From the NCBI GenBank assembly GCA_964549945.1, contig CAZJXD010000003.1, positions 62,001 through 126,000 on the forward strand: a stretch of DNA of 64,000 bases. The letters are read 5' to 3'. The notes beneath the pieces were generated by a model that made no database searches, was not told the origin of the DNA, and saw only the letters and a program-made list of their open reading frames with translations. Shown here one piece after another: positions 35,033-43,155 of this stretch (position 1 is its first letter; every line of letters begins with the position of its first letter). Made by a program: the position numbers and the translations under genes. Source of the DNA: B25-G16 sp964549945 (GTDB taxonomy: Bacteria > Desulfobacterota > DSM-4660 > Desulfatiglandales > B25-G16).

Positions 35033-35324
35033 TTATGGGGCCAGAAGCTCTGCTGCTGTCCTGGCGACGATGGCATTGGCCACCAGCACGGGCCTTCGTG
35101 TAATATCTCTCATCACTGGGCGATGATCGGTGGAGAATCCCATGCAGTGAAGCACTACGAGGTCCACCCTTGGGGGCAAGGGATCGAATCTCCTCCATGG
35201 AGAGCCCGTCAAGCGCACCATTCTCGAACACCTCGATATTCGCACCGAGCACCTGTGACATGTTTGGCACAATATCGTCCCGGGGAGACTGGCCCACCGT
35301 GATCATGCCAACGCGCTGATTCAT
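35033..35324 (-). pseudogene. aroM: AroM-family gene with internal deletion and frameshift
   Basis: The first half (MNQRVGMITVGQSPRDDIVP, then FENGALDGLSMEEIRSLAPK) is the N-terminus of AroM. At the CCCCCAAGG near 35170 the matching protein jumps to another frame, where RVDLVVLHCMGFSTDHRPVM and RPVLVANAIVARTAAELLAP give AroM's C-terminus, ending at the stop 35035-35033. An intact AroM is about 225 residues; here about 100 are left, so roughly 120 residues are missing plus a frameshift. The start ATG overlaps the DUF1177 stop (ATGA). Both intact relatives and this operon position point to a once functional operon member. Confidence 0.85.
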
Positions 35325-36256
35325 CCTCCCTCCCGCGTTCTCAGCTTTTCCATCGAACCGTAGAGCTTCTTCAGCCTGGCAAATTCTTGCGCATCGTAGA
35401 ACCGGCAGGTGCCCAGCCCAAATACTTTGGCCACCTCTACCGCAAACCGGGACGCCATCTCTAATCCCAGGGGCATATTGGCGCCCGAGGCGGACCCCGG
35501 CACCGCTGACCGCGTGGTTACGGCAACGCCGACAACCGGACAGTCGGTCAGGACCGATGGCTGCATGATGCTGTTTAGATGATAGATCCCATTTCCATAG
35601 GGCGTGATATCCTGCATGGTGACTGGAAAGGCACAGGGGAAATCCCCTGTGACCCACTCCATGATCCGCAGCAGATCCTCACTGACCCTGAGAATGTAGC
35701 CCTCCTTCACCGTGGGAGATATGGCGAAGCCCTGGTGATTGATGACGCGGTTGCCCTTTGTGGTATCCACTGAAAGAATGGCATCCATGTCCGGATGGAG
35801 TTCTGCGGCGATCTGGTCAAACAGGGAAACCGGGGATCCCATAAATGGCGTGGGCTCATGGGGCTGCGTAGGCGCGTTGCCACAGATATGGGTTGAGACA
35901 TAGACATCGCCTGGACACAGATCCCCCCTTTGTCGCATCCTCGCCAGCTTGAGGCCGGCGCTTAGGGCTACAATCGCGCCGTCCGCATCGGAGACAAGCC
36001 CCAGGATATCCGGCCTGGCTCCAATACCACCAAGGGTTCCGAGAATGCCTAAGGTTGGCGCATCCCCAGATCGTGCCTTTCCCTTGGCACCGGGGATGCA
36101 TATCTGTAGGACGTCCGTTTGTCCTTTTTCTCCCTTTATCGTTTTCAGGCCCAGGGGAGGAAGGCCTAATGGAGTGAACAGGGCTGCCACTGTTTCGCCG
36201 CTGACGTGTGCATCATCCAAGACGTCACATATCTCAATGACTTCCTTTATGAGCAT
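35321..36256 (-). CDS. DUF1177 family protein
   Basis: 311 residues from the ATG at 36256, five bases after GAGG (a GTG at 36262 sits on the site itself). The protein has family features ICDVLDDAHVSGETVAALF, LGILGTLGGIGARPDILGLV, DVYVSTHICGNAPTQPHEPT and MDAILSVDTTKGNRVINHQG. DUF1177 genes recur beside AroM and oligopeptide transporters and DUF917 proteins, so the group probably serves one catabolic path. No catalytic role is established. It overlaps the wrecked aroM by four bases. Confidence 0.88.
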   Translation of the reverse strand: MLIKEVIEICDVLDDAHVSGETVAALFTPLGLPPLGLKTIKGEKGQTDVLQICIPGAKGKARSGDAPTLGILGTLGGIGARPDILGLVSDADGAIVALSAGLKLARMRQRGDLCPGDVYVSTHICGNAPTQPHEPTPFMGSPVSLFDQIAAELHPDMDAILSVDTTKGNRVINHQGFAISPTVKEGYILRVSEDLLRIMEWVTGDFPCAFPVTMQDITPYGNGIYHLNSIMQPSVLTDCPVVGVAVTTRSAVPGSASGANMPLGLEMASRFAVEVAKVFGLGTCRFYDAQEFARLKKLYGSMEKLRTREGG

Positions 36257-36620
36257 AGGCACCTCTTTTTTGAGGGTTTAAGACGAGGACTCAAAGGGCC
36301 GGTTTTTCATCGAAATCAGCCCTGAATAGATCAATGTGGCAGGTACCACGGAATTTTCCCGCACTCAAGGCGTTAGGAGCCGCAGTCAACCGATGGAGTG
36401 ATGTCTTTTTCTGGGCGCACTATAAGACGGAGTAAAATATCCTGTCAAGCGGAAAGCTTAGTGCTTCGATTCGCAAATATAGTCACGTATCTAAACGAGA
36501 GATCTCTTTACAAACGCTCACTCAGCGCTTAGTCCCGAGTGAATAGATATGTTACCTTATATATGAATCGAGGGACTTAGATAGTGGCACCGACTTCATC
36601 CACCGCGTCTGCTCGGTACC
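36257..36620. other. Intergenic region, 364 bp
   Basis: No gene seen. It separates DUF917 from DUF1177 and is AT-rich at 36420-36580, so a second promoter for the transporter part of the operon is possible. Confidence 0.35.
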
Positions 36621-37697
36621 TCATGGCTCGAGCAGGTTCTTGCCAACGGCCTGTTCGGCTTCTCTAATGGCCTCCGGCAATCGAACCCCCTCGCCGAGGA
36701 TGAGATGATCTCTGGGTACCATCAATACCGCGACCCTGTCGCCCTGCCGAATCTCGGCGGAGGAGACCGGTAGGCCGCTTTCGAGGGAAAGCAGGGTGAT
36801 CAGATCGGGAAAGCTCGCCCTCCTTTTGCCATCAAGCTCCAGGGTCATGAACTCATTCCAAAAGCTCAGCTCACACGGCATGTCCCCTGTTATGTTGATC
36901 AAACCGATATCATAGCCCCCCGTAGTCTCGAGGCTCAATCCAGCAACCTGGCCCTTGCATCCGATCTCGCCGCCAAGGACGGACACGGTCGCCCGTATCA
37001 CCGCATCTGGGCCTTGGTCGCGAGCGGCCATGACAGCCTCACCCACCTTGATGGCCTGAGAGGTGCCGCCCGGCGCAGCGTGCGTTCTGAGATATGCCGC
37101 ATCGATCGGATCCCGGCTCACCGCTACAATCCCGCCTGCCTGGATTGAGGCATGTCGTATCAGGTTGGCGGTGACCTCCAGCTTTCCCTGGGCTGACATT
37201 TCCAGATACCGGCCGGTTTCGGGATTCCCACCCGCTGCCGACTGTACCGAGATATAGCCCTCGAGCCGGTGGATGCCCATCGCCCCCATAAGGCCTGTCG
37301 GATGTGCTCGACCGTTGGCTGGCGCGTCGATCATGGGAATGCCCATGGCAGCGGCTTGAAGCCACCCATTGACCCCAGAGCTCGCGCCATTCTCGTTGGC
37401 AATGATGCCCGCCAATTCCTCGGGCCGAGTCTCGAGGAGCAGCTCAAGAGCCCTGATGTGATCGACCGGTCGAACGAACCTCTCCGCAGCCGCGGGCGCC
37501 CCTACTGCCGAGGCTGTGACAACCAGGTCGTCGTCGTCCAGGTCATCGAGGGTCATCAGCACAGGGCTGCCCAGACGCACCGCAAGCGTGGCCCGCTCAA
37601 GCCCATCTTCTATGTCACCACCCCCGCCACCGCCGAGCACGGCACCACCCAGCACCGCGGCCTCGGCTAAACGCGTATCAAGTCGCATAGCGCTCAT
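36621..37697 (-). CDS. DUF917 family protein (hydantoinase-related)
   Basis: 358 residues; GGGAGG stands just before the ATG. The N-terminal AVLGGAVLGGGGGGDIEDGL is the family's glycine-rich hallmark, then IIANENGASSGVNGWLQAAA and MGIPMIDAPANGRAHPTGLM. DUF917 proteins are related to the S-methyl-thiohydantoin desulfurase/hydantoinase group and often lie next to DUF1177, AroM and Opp-type transporters. It would act on a five-membered-ring or amino-acid-derived substrate; this is inference from family and context. First gene of the leftward operon. Confidence 0.88.
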   Translation of the reverse strand: MSAMRLDTRLAEAAVLGGAVLGGGGGGDIEDGLERATLAVRLGSPVLMTLDDLDDDDLVVTASAVGAPAAAERFVRPVDHIRALELLLETRPEELAGIIANENGASSGVNGWLQAAAMGIPMIDAPANGRAHPTGLMGAMGIHRLEGYISVQSAAGGNPETGRYLEMSAQGKLEVTANLIRHASIQAGGIVAVSRDPIDAAYLRTHAAPGGTSQAIKVGEAVMAARDQGPDAVIRATVSVLGGEIGCKGQVAGLSLETTGGYDIGLINITGDMPCELSFWNEFMTLELDGKRRASFPDLITLLSLESGLPVSSAEIRQGDRVAVLMVPRDHLILGEGVRLPEAIREAEQAVGKNLLEP

Positions 37698-38294
37698 ATG
37701 ACCTCCCTTGTTCGATCAGGATTCATCAGGCTTTGGATTTTAATGAGATAGGTTCAATGAGACAATCTTGGCGTCATTAAGCGAGAGATGGCATCGAAGG
37801 CCGAGATTGTCAAGGAAAAAGAGTTTGAAAAAGATGGTGACATACATGGGCTCGGGCATAAGTATGAAGGTATCTCGCGGCTGATTCTCCGAATAAGGTA
37901 TTGAACGACGTTATATAGAATAAGGATTTTCGCGGCGCACACAGGCAAGGGAAGGCCACGATTCAAGGCCTCGCCCCATTAGATTTGATCGCCTTATGCC
38001 TTAAGCCCTGCGCCTTGAGCCATTCCTGCTCCAATCATTCTCCGTGACGCCGAAAAATCTCTTTATTTCTTATTTACCGGAAGGTTTACTCGCCTACCAA
38101 TAACCAAACACTGCCTCGAAGCGTTCTGGTTTTTTTTATTTACCAATGGACGTGCCGCATTTCTCTGACCTTCACCTTCCCTTTTTCATTGAAATTTGAG
38201 GTTTACATGGCGTATTCTTCCTAAAAAGAAGTAAGATAAAAGAAGTACAGAGTCAGTACATCTCGCAGACAGGCTATGAAATTGAGGCATTTCA
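37698..38294. other. Intergenic region, about 600 bp, with one short ORF
   Basis: A 38-codon plus-strand frame at 37788-37904 (MASKAEIVKEKEFEKDGDIH...) is charged and protein-like but has no ribosome site. Nothing else is supportable; the promoter of the DUF917 operon is expected near 37700-37800. Confidence 0.25.
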
Positions 38295-38414
38295 ATGAAC
38301 CTAGAGCGGGCAACAATTGAAGGCCATGAGGAAGATTGGTTTGTCATAGCTAATGCTGCCGTCCGAACGAGACTAAGAAGCTATCTGAACAATAAAAGGT
38401 TACCCAAGGGATGA
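38295..38414 (+). CDS. Small 39-residue ORF
   Basis: ATG seven bases after GAGG. Reads MNLERATIEGHEEDWFVIAN then AAVRTRLRSYLNNKRLPKG. The composition is protein-like and the next small gene lies 47 bp downstream in the same direction. No family recognised, so it may be a small regulator or a chance frame. Confidence 0.4.
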   Translation: MNLERATIEGHEEDWFVIANAAVRTRLRSYLNNKRLPKG

Positions 38415-38460
38415 GATCAGGAAGAGCTATTGATAACCAGAAAATCAGAGGAGATTGACA

Positions 38461-38664
38461 ATGACAGAAAAGCTTCGCTTACCGTATGATAGACGTTCCG
38501 GGCTAGATCGACGCAAAATATATAACTTGGTGTACAGCCATGTTAAAGGTACGGAAAGAAGGAGTGGGAAGGAACGAAGATCTGGAAATGAAAGGAGAAA
38601 AGGATGGTTCAGGGTGACGAAGTGGTCCAGTGTCCTCAGATTACAGCCCCAAGATATGGAATAG
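38461..38664 (+). CDS. Small basic protein with (R)SGxERR repeats
   Basis: 67 residues from the ATG at 38461 (AGGAG seven bases before; a TTG two codons earlier is not favoured). The sequence repeats R-S-G-x-x-R-R: DRRSGLDRRKIYN, then ERRSGKERRSGNERRKGWFR and VTKWSSV. Similar arginine-rich small proteins are widespread in Desulfobacterota. No function is known; the spacing of arginine pairs suggests nucleic-acid or acidic-lipid binding. Confidence 0.75.
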   Translation: MTEKLRLPYDRRSGLDRRKIYNLVYSHVKGTERRSGKERRSGNERRKGWFRVTKWSSVLRLQPQDME

Positions 38665-38735
38665 TGTTTGCGGCATAGACAATAATACCATCACCAGATG
38701 TTAAGAATAGAGAATCTTCCGAGATTGCCGATATC

Positions 38736-39488
38736 TCACAGCACGTTCTTGACGATTAACACAAAGGCAACTCCCAACAGGATCCACCCAAAGATCAGTT
38801 TCACTGATTTTGAATCCAACTTTTCTGCCATCAATCGAGATCCTATCTGACTGCCTAAAAACACCGCCAGAACGCAAAGTATCCAAACACGCCACACAGG
38901 CCGCGCAGCCGTGGCAATGTGCGAGATGAAACTGGAACTCCCTGAAAAGCTCACCACCATAGCCGAGGTCGCCGCTGCGACCTTTGCCTCTAGCCCAGCC
39001 ATATAGAGAAGAGGGACCACAAAACTACCGCCCCCGCGTCCTATTAACCCCGCAAAAAAGCCAAGTGCGCTTCCGGCTGTGATTCCTAACAGAATCCGCT
39101 GCCTGGATGAAAGGCCATTGCTCTTTGGCCTCCAGCCGCTGAGCATCAATGCGCCTGCCGAAGCAGTGAACAACGCGAATATCAAAATAATCGGTTTTGT
39201 GGGTACCTGCACGTTGATCCAGGTACCAACGGGCGCTAATAGAACCATGGAGATACCAAAGGGGATTGCCACCCTCCATTCGATCATTTTTTTTCTTCCA
39301 TAGGTCCAGGAAGCCGAAGAACTATTGACCACATTTAACAACATACCCAGGGGGATTGCCTGGGTCTTAAAATCCATCCCAAGCCAGAACAAAATTGGGA
39401 TATAGAGTTGGGAGCCGCCCAAGCCAATCATCGCAAAGACGAATGCGATGAGAAAAAAGATGGGAGGAGCAAGATACATAGCATCCAC
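38736..39488 (-). CDS. TauE/SafE family membrane transporter
   Basis: 250 residues, about eight membrane segments. The N-terminal FLIAFVFAMIGLGGSQLYIP and the mid-protein ALGFFAGLIGRGGGSFVVPL are the two GxGG repeats that mark the sulfite-exporter (TSUP) family. These proteins export or import sulfite, sulfoacetate or similar sulfur compounds. The substrate is not readable, but the family is common in sulfur-metabolising bacteria. Stands alone. Confidence 0.9.
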   Translation of the reverse strand: MDAMYLAPPIFFLIAFVFAMIGLGGSQLYIPILFWLGMDFKTQAIPLGMLLNVVNSSSASWTYGRKKMIEWRVAIPFGISMVLLAPVGTWINVQVPTKPIILIFALFTASAGALMLSGWRPKSNGLSSRQRILLGITAGSALGFFAGLIGRGGGSFVVPLLYMAGLEAKVAAATSAMVVSFSGSSSFISHIATAARPVWRVWILCVLAVFLGSQIGSRLMAEKLDSKSVKLIFGWILLGVAFVLIVKNVL

Positions 39489-39943
39489 TTTGTATTATTC
39501 CTTTTGGAGATAGAGTTTTCAGCTCGCTTTCAAACCCCTGCGAGGCTGAACTCTTGAGGGATTCCCGAGAGATGTATGTAAATACTATAGACTGAATCTG
39601 TCAAGGGCAGATTCCCTCCTTTCTTTGATGCGGTTGAATGTTATAGGTCATCAGGAGGGAAATCTATGATATCGTAAGTGTATAGGCAATTATCGGGCCG
39701 GTTCACCTTGTTCCCCCTGCACCGCCTTTCTGCTGTTGCGGAATAATAACTTGACACGCAATCCCAGGGCCGGGTATAAGTCTTATACTAGAAGAGAACG
39801 TCCTTACCCTCATACACTCACCTATTAAACATCAAAAAAGCATTCATCCACGCCCTCCCCCATATCCACCACTGTTCCACCGTACTGTCATACCCAGCAT
39901 ACTATAACCCCCAATCTTGAAAATAAAGAGAAAGGAGAGGACT
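39489..39943. other. Intergenic region, 455 bp
   Basis: No gene seen. It lies between two divergent genes and holds their promoters. Confidence 0.35.
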
Positions 39944-40951
39944 ATGAACGCAACACCATTACCCCCACACGCACAGATGATGCAGTTCATCCTCGGCAAG
40001 TGGATAAGAAAGCCCATTTACGTGGCAGCCGAACTCGGAATCGCGGACATGGTAGCCGATGGGCCGAAGAGCGTCGATGAACTCGCGCATATGAGCAAGG
40101 TACATGCTCCCTCGCTCTATCGAGTGATGAGGGCTTTAGCGAGTGTAGGCATCTTCACTGAGACCAGTGAGAAAAGGTTTTCGCTCACCCCCATGGCCGA
40201 GTGCCTTACGAGGGGGGCTATGAGATCCATTGCCTTGATGTTCAATTCGGACTGGCATGACAAGGCCTGGGAGAACGTGCTCTATAGCGTGAGAACAGGA
40301 AAGGCGGCCTTTGACAAGGCCCACGGGATGCCGATCTTTGAATGGTTTAGGAAACATCCTCGTGCCGCACACATATATCACGAGGCGAATGCCATAAAGG
40401 CGATGACCTCTCATCGGGCGATTATCAATGCCTATGATTTCTCCGGCATAGCTAGGCTCACCGATGTGGGCGGCGGTCACGGCGCCCTGATTGCCGAGAT
40501 CCTGGGGGCGAATCCGGCAATGAGGGGTGTTGTCGCCGATCTTCCGTCAGTCGTGAAAGAGGCAAGGGAATTCATTCACAACAGAGGCCTTGAAACTCGC
40601 TGCGAGGCGATCGAGTGTGATTTTTTTAAAGAGATCCCCGCGGGAAGTGAGGCCTATCTCATGGCCCACATCCTCCACGACTGGGATGATGAGAGGTGCC
40701 AAAGGATTTTAGCAAATTGTCACGCGGCAATGAAACCCGGCTCAACCCTTTTGGTCGTGGAAACGGTGATTCCCCCTGGAAATGAGTTTTCCGTAGCAAA
40801 GCTTCTGGATCTGGAGGTGTTGGTGATGGGGGGAGGCCGTGAGCGGACGGAAGGGGAGTTCCGGGATCTATTTGAGTCCGCGGGGTTTACCCTCTCTCGG
40901 GTTGTTCCCACCCAGGAGAGCATTTCCTTGATTGAGGGCATCCGGTCATAG
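39944..40951 (+). CDS. SAM-dependent O-methyltransferase (acetylserotonin/hydroxyneurosporene type)
   Basis: 335 residues from the ATG at 39944 (AAAGGAGAGGACT before it); the upstream open codons are not needed. N-terminal dimerisation and winged-helix domain (ADGPKSVDELAHMSKVHAPS, LYRVMRALASVGIFTE), then the SAM site LTDVGGGHGALIAEILGANP and the catalytic-His region AHILHDWDDERCQRIL. This is the methyltransferase_2 family, whose bacterial members methylate hydroxyl groups of small aromatics or carotenoids. The substrate is unknown and there are no pathway neighbours. Confidence 0.9.
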   Translation: MNATPLPPHAQMMQFILGKWIRKPIYVAAELGIADMVADGPKSVDELAHMSKVHAPSLYRVMRALASVGIFTETSEKRFSLTPMAECLTRGAMRSIALMFNSDWHDKAWENVLYSVRTGKAAFDKAHGMPIFEWFRKHPRAAHIYHEANAIKAMTSHRAIINAYDFSGIARLTDVGGGHGALIAEILGANPAMRGVVADLPSVVKEAREFIHNRGLETRCEAIECDFFKEIPAGSEAYLMAHILHDWDDERCQRILANCHAAMKPGSTLLVVETVIPPGNEFSVAKLLDLEVLVMGGGRERTEGEFRDLFESAGFTLSRVVPTQESISLIEGIRS

Positions 40952-41152
40952 CTATTTTTATGAAATCAAAGAATAATCTTAAGCAGTGGATAAATTGAGG
41001 AGTTTTAAGGTGCGGGATATCTTCATGATATCTCAATGTCATGGAGCCTTGAGTTCTTGTAATCAAAGCGATCAAAGCTTTTGACAAGTCCGATTTTCGT
41101 GAGGTACTCTTAATATATTTGTACTCGATACAAAAGCAAAAGGATATTATAA

Positions 41153-41827
41153 GTGGAAATACTCACTACCTCTTGCACCGAAGTCACGCAAATCAAGTTA
41201 ATTCAATATAAAAGAGCCTCTCTGCTCGCGCAGATCACGATCTACTATAATCTAATTGAGGGGATGGTATCGGTATTTTTCGGTGTTGCGGATGAAACTC
41301 TATCATTGTTCGGTTTTGGAATCGATTCCTTTGTCGAGGTCTTATCTGGTATTGGTATTTGGAATATGGTGCGAAGAATGAAGCATAACCCGAACGCTGA
41401 TCCGGGACCATTTGAAAAAAAAGCACTTCAGATCACAGGCATTGCGTTTTATATACTGGCGGTTGGCCTAGTAATCACCGCCGTTATCAATCTATATCGA
41501 GGCCATCGACCTGAAACCACTTTCTGGGGAATTGTAATTGCGGCGATATCCATCTTTACAATGTGGGCTTTGATCTACTTCAAGGTTAAAGTGGGAAGGC
41601 AGCTGAATTCTGATGCAATTTTGGAAGATGCCAATTGTACAAAAGCCTGTCTCTATCTCTCCTTTACTTTGCTTTTGGCCAGCGTGGGATTTGAATTGAC
41701 TGGCATAGGAGGAATTGATTCTATAGGAGCTATCCTGATAGCAATATTCTCATTCCGGGAGGGCCGGGAATCTTTTGAAAAAGCTCATGGTGAATCCTGT
41801 CATTGTGATCGCGCTCAAAGCTCATAA
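41153..41827 (+). CDS. CDF-like cation transporter membrane domain, no cytoplasmic tail
   Basis: 224 residues from a GTG. The membrane part fits the cation diffusion facilitator core: YNLIEGMVSVFFGVADETLS, LFGFGIDSFVEVLSGIGIWN with an Asp-rich site (FGIDSFVE), and later NSDAILEDANCTKACLYLS and GIDSIGAILIAIFSFREG. The usual C-terminal metallochaperone-like domain (about 80 residues) is absent; the protein ends in a Cys/His-rich tail (GESCHCDRAQSS). This may be the subgroup of short CDF-like proteins. The exported metal is unknown. Confidence 0.75.
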   Translation: MEILTTSCTEVTQIKLIQYKRASLLAQITIYYNLIEGMVSVFFGVADETLSLFGFGIDSFVEVLSGIGIWNMVRRMKHNPNADPGPFEKKALQITGIAFYILAVGLVITAVINLYRGHRPETTFWGIVIAAISIFTMWALIYFKVKVGRQLNSDAILEDANCTKACLYLSFTLLLASVGFELTGIGGIDSIGAILIAIFSFREGRESFEKAHGESCHCDRAQSS

Positions 41828-42940
41828 GCAAGAATTCTCTGGCCTTTGAGCTGGATCAGTCAGAAGTTTTGGATTTCTCCAACATACCCGATACTTTCCG
41901 CCTTTTTATCTCGTGGCAAGCGATCACAGGTTCAGCTTTTAAAATCGCAACTCTCGATTTATTTTCGCAGATTGTTTTGGAACCTACGTCCCCTTTTATC
42001 CCCTTTTACATACGACTCGATTGAAAAAGGTATTTTATCCATAATGAGAGATTGCTTTCCTAATAAGTAGGCAAACTTCTCAACTACTGGAACTGAGCCA
42101 AATTCATAGTTGTCAGCCTTTTCCTTTGGCATATACTCGTGCCAATCAACCCAACTCTTTTTTTCGTATCCATCCCAATTAGGTATTATCATTCAGTTCA
42201 TAAGAAAATCAATTTCTGCAAATTAAAGAATACGATAAGGATTAATGAAATATATCGATATTCAAGTATGATTATCCTATTCTTGAGTTACAACCAGCTT
42301 TCACGTATCAATCATATCAGAAGTGATCATTAGCGACACCGCAACATATTGTATAGCCCGGATCCCCGCCAAATGCTGCGATCACTGCTATGCCCCTGAA
42401 ATCCCCAATGTATCTAAAATGCTATGATATGATTTTCGTATCTTCAGTATTATCGACCACCATCATGCAATCCTGAACTGGCCTTTCCTCTGTTAAAGAT
42501 CCATTAGCGCCTGGCTTCTGGGATTTGAGCCGATCGGGTTCCCGAATATCCCAGGGGTTACCGTAAGAATAGGGGGGAAGGTGCAAGGCAGATAGGTAAA
42601 GACAGAGGGCCTGGGGAGCAAGGTCGTGGTAAGCTGAAAGCCAGGGGCTAAAAGCATATTGGGCTGGAGACTCACTCAGATATGAAATCTCTTAGCTCGC
42701 GTTCACCTAGTCGGGACCTTGACCAGTTCGTCGGGCGCTGCCTTTTGCTCAGCTGAGCACGATATCGAATCAGAGCCGCCAAGAAAATGATTGACATCCA
42801 TCTGATATATGAAATACGAAAGTTACTTATGAATTCTGAATCTCATCTCCGAGCCGAATTTTCCGAAAGCGAGACGTTCGTATCGGATGTGCAGCTCCCA
42901 TGAGTGCTGAATGACCTCGATTCACTACCTCAAAAGATTC
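41828..42940. other. Long stretch with no confident gene
   Basis: About 1.1 kb. A minus-strand frame 42192-41959 (77 codons, IPNWDGYEKKSWVDWHEYMP...) is natural-looking but has no ribosome site and no known family; it may be a truncated gene (0.3). A second minus-strand frame 42687-42424 contains LTEERPVQDCMMVVDNTEDT and is also possible. Nothing else can be called. Confidence 0.3.
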
Positions 42941-43155
42941 GGGGTTTATGCCAATGCCTTCTAAACCCCCTTCCGAGGCATTGGTGCAGACAATACGCAT
43001 CCGGCATAAAAACAGCCGTTGGATTTTTTATCCGAGGTGGTTTAAAAGCATGGGAAGAATATACAGCAGATGGCCGGACACGGCGTCTTGCAGGGATAAT
43101 GTCTGACATCACCGAACGCACGCAGGCAGAGGAGTTGCAATGGAAGAACAAATGA
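42941..43155 (+). pseudogene. Frameshifted PAS-domain fragment before the histidine kinase
   Basis: One frame reads SEALVQTIRIRHKNSRWIF and a second, overlapping frame continues ADGRTRRLAGIMSDITERTQAEEL and stops at 43155. Together they are the second half of a PAS_3-type domain (RIRHKDGRWIW ... GIMSDITERKQAEE is the classic ending). The break is near 43030. So a longer kinase gene, or a tandem PAS region of the downstream kinase, has been broken here; the kinase now starts anew at 43140. Confidence 0.8.
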
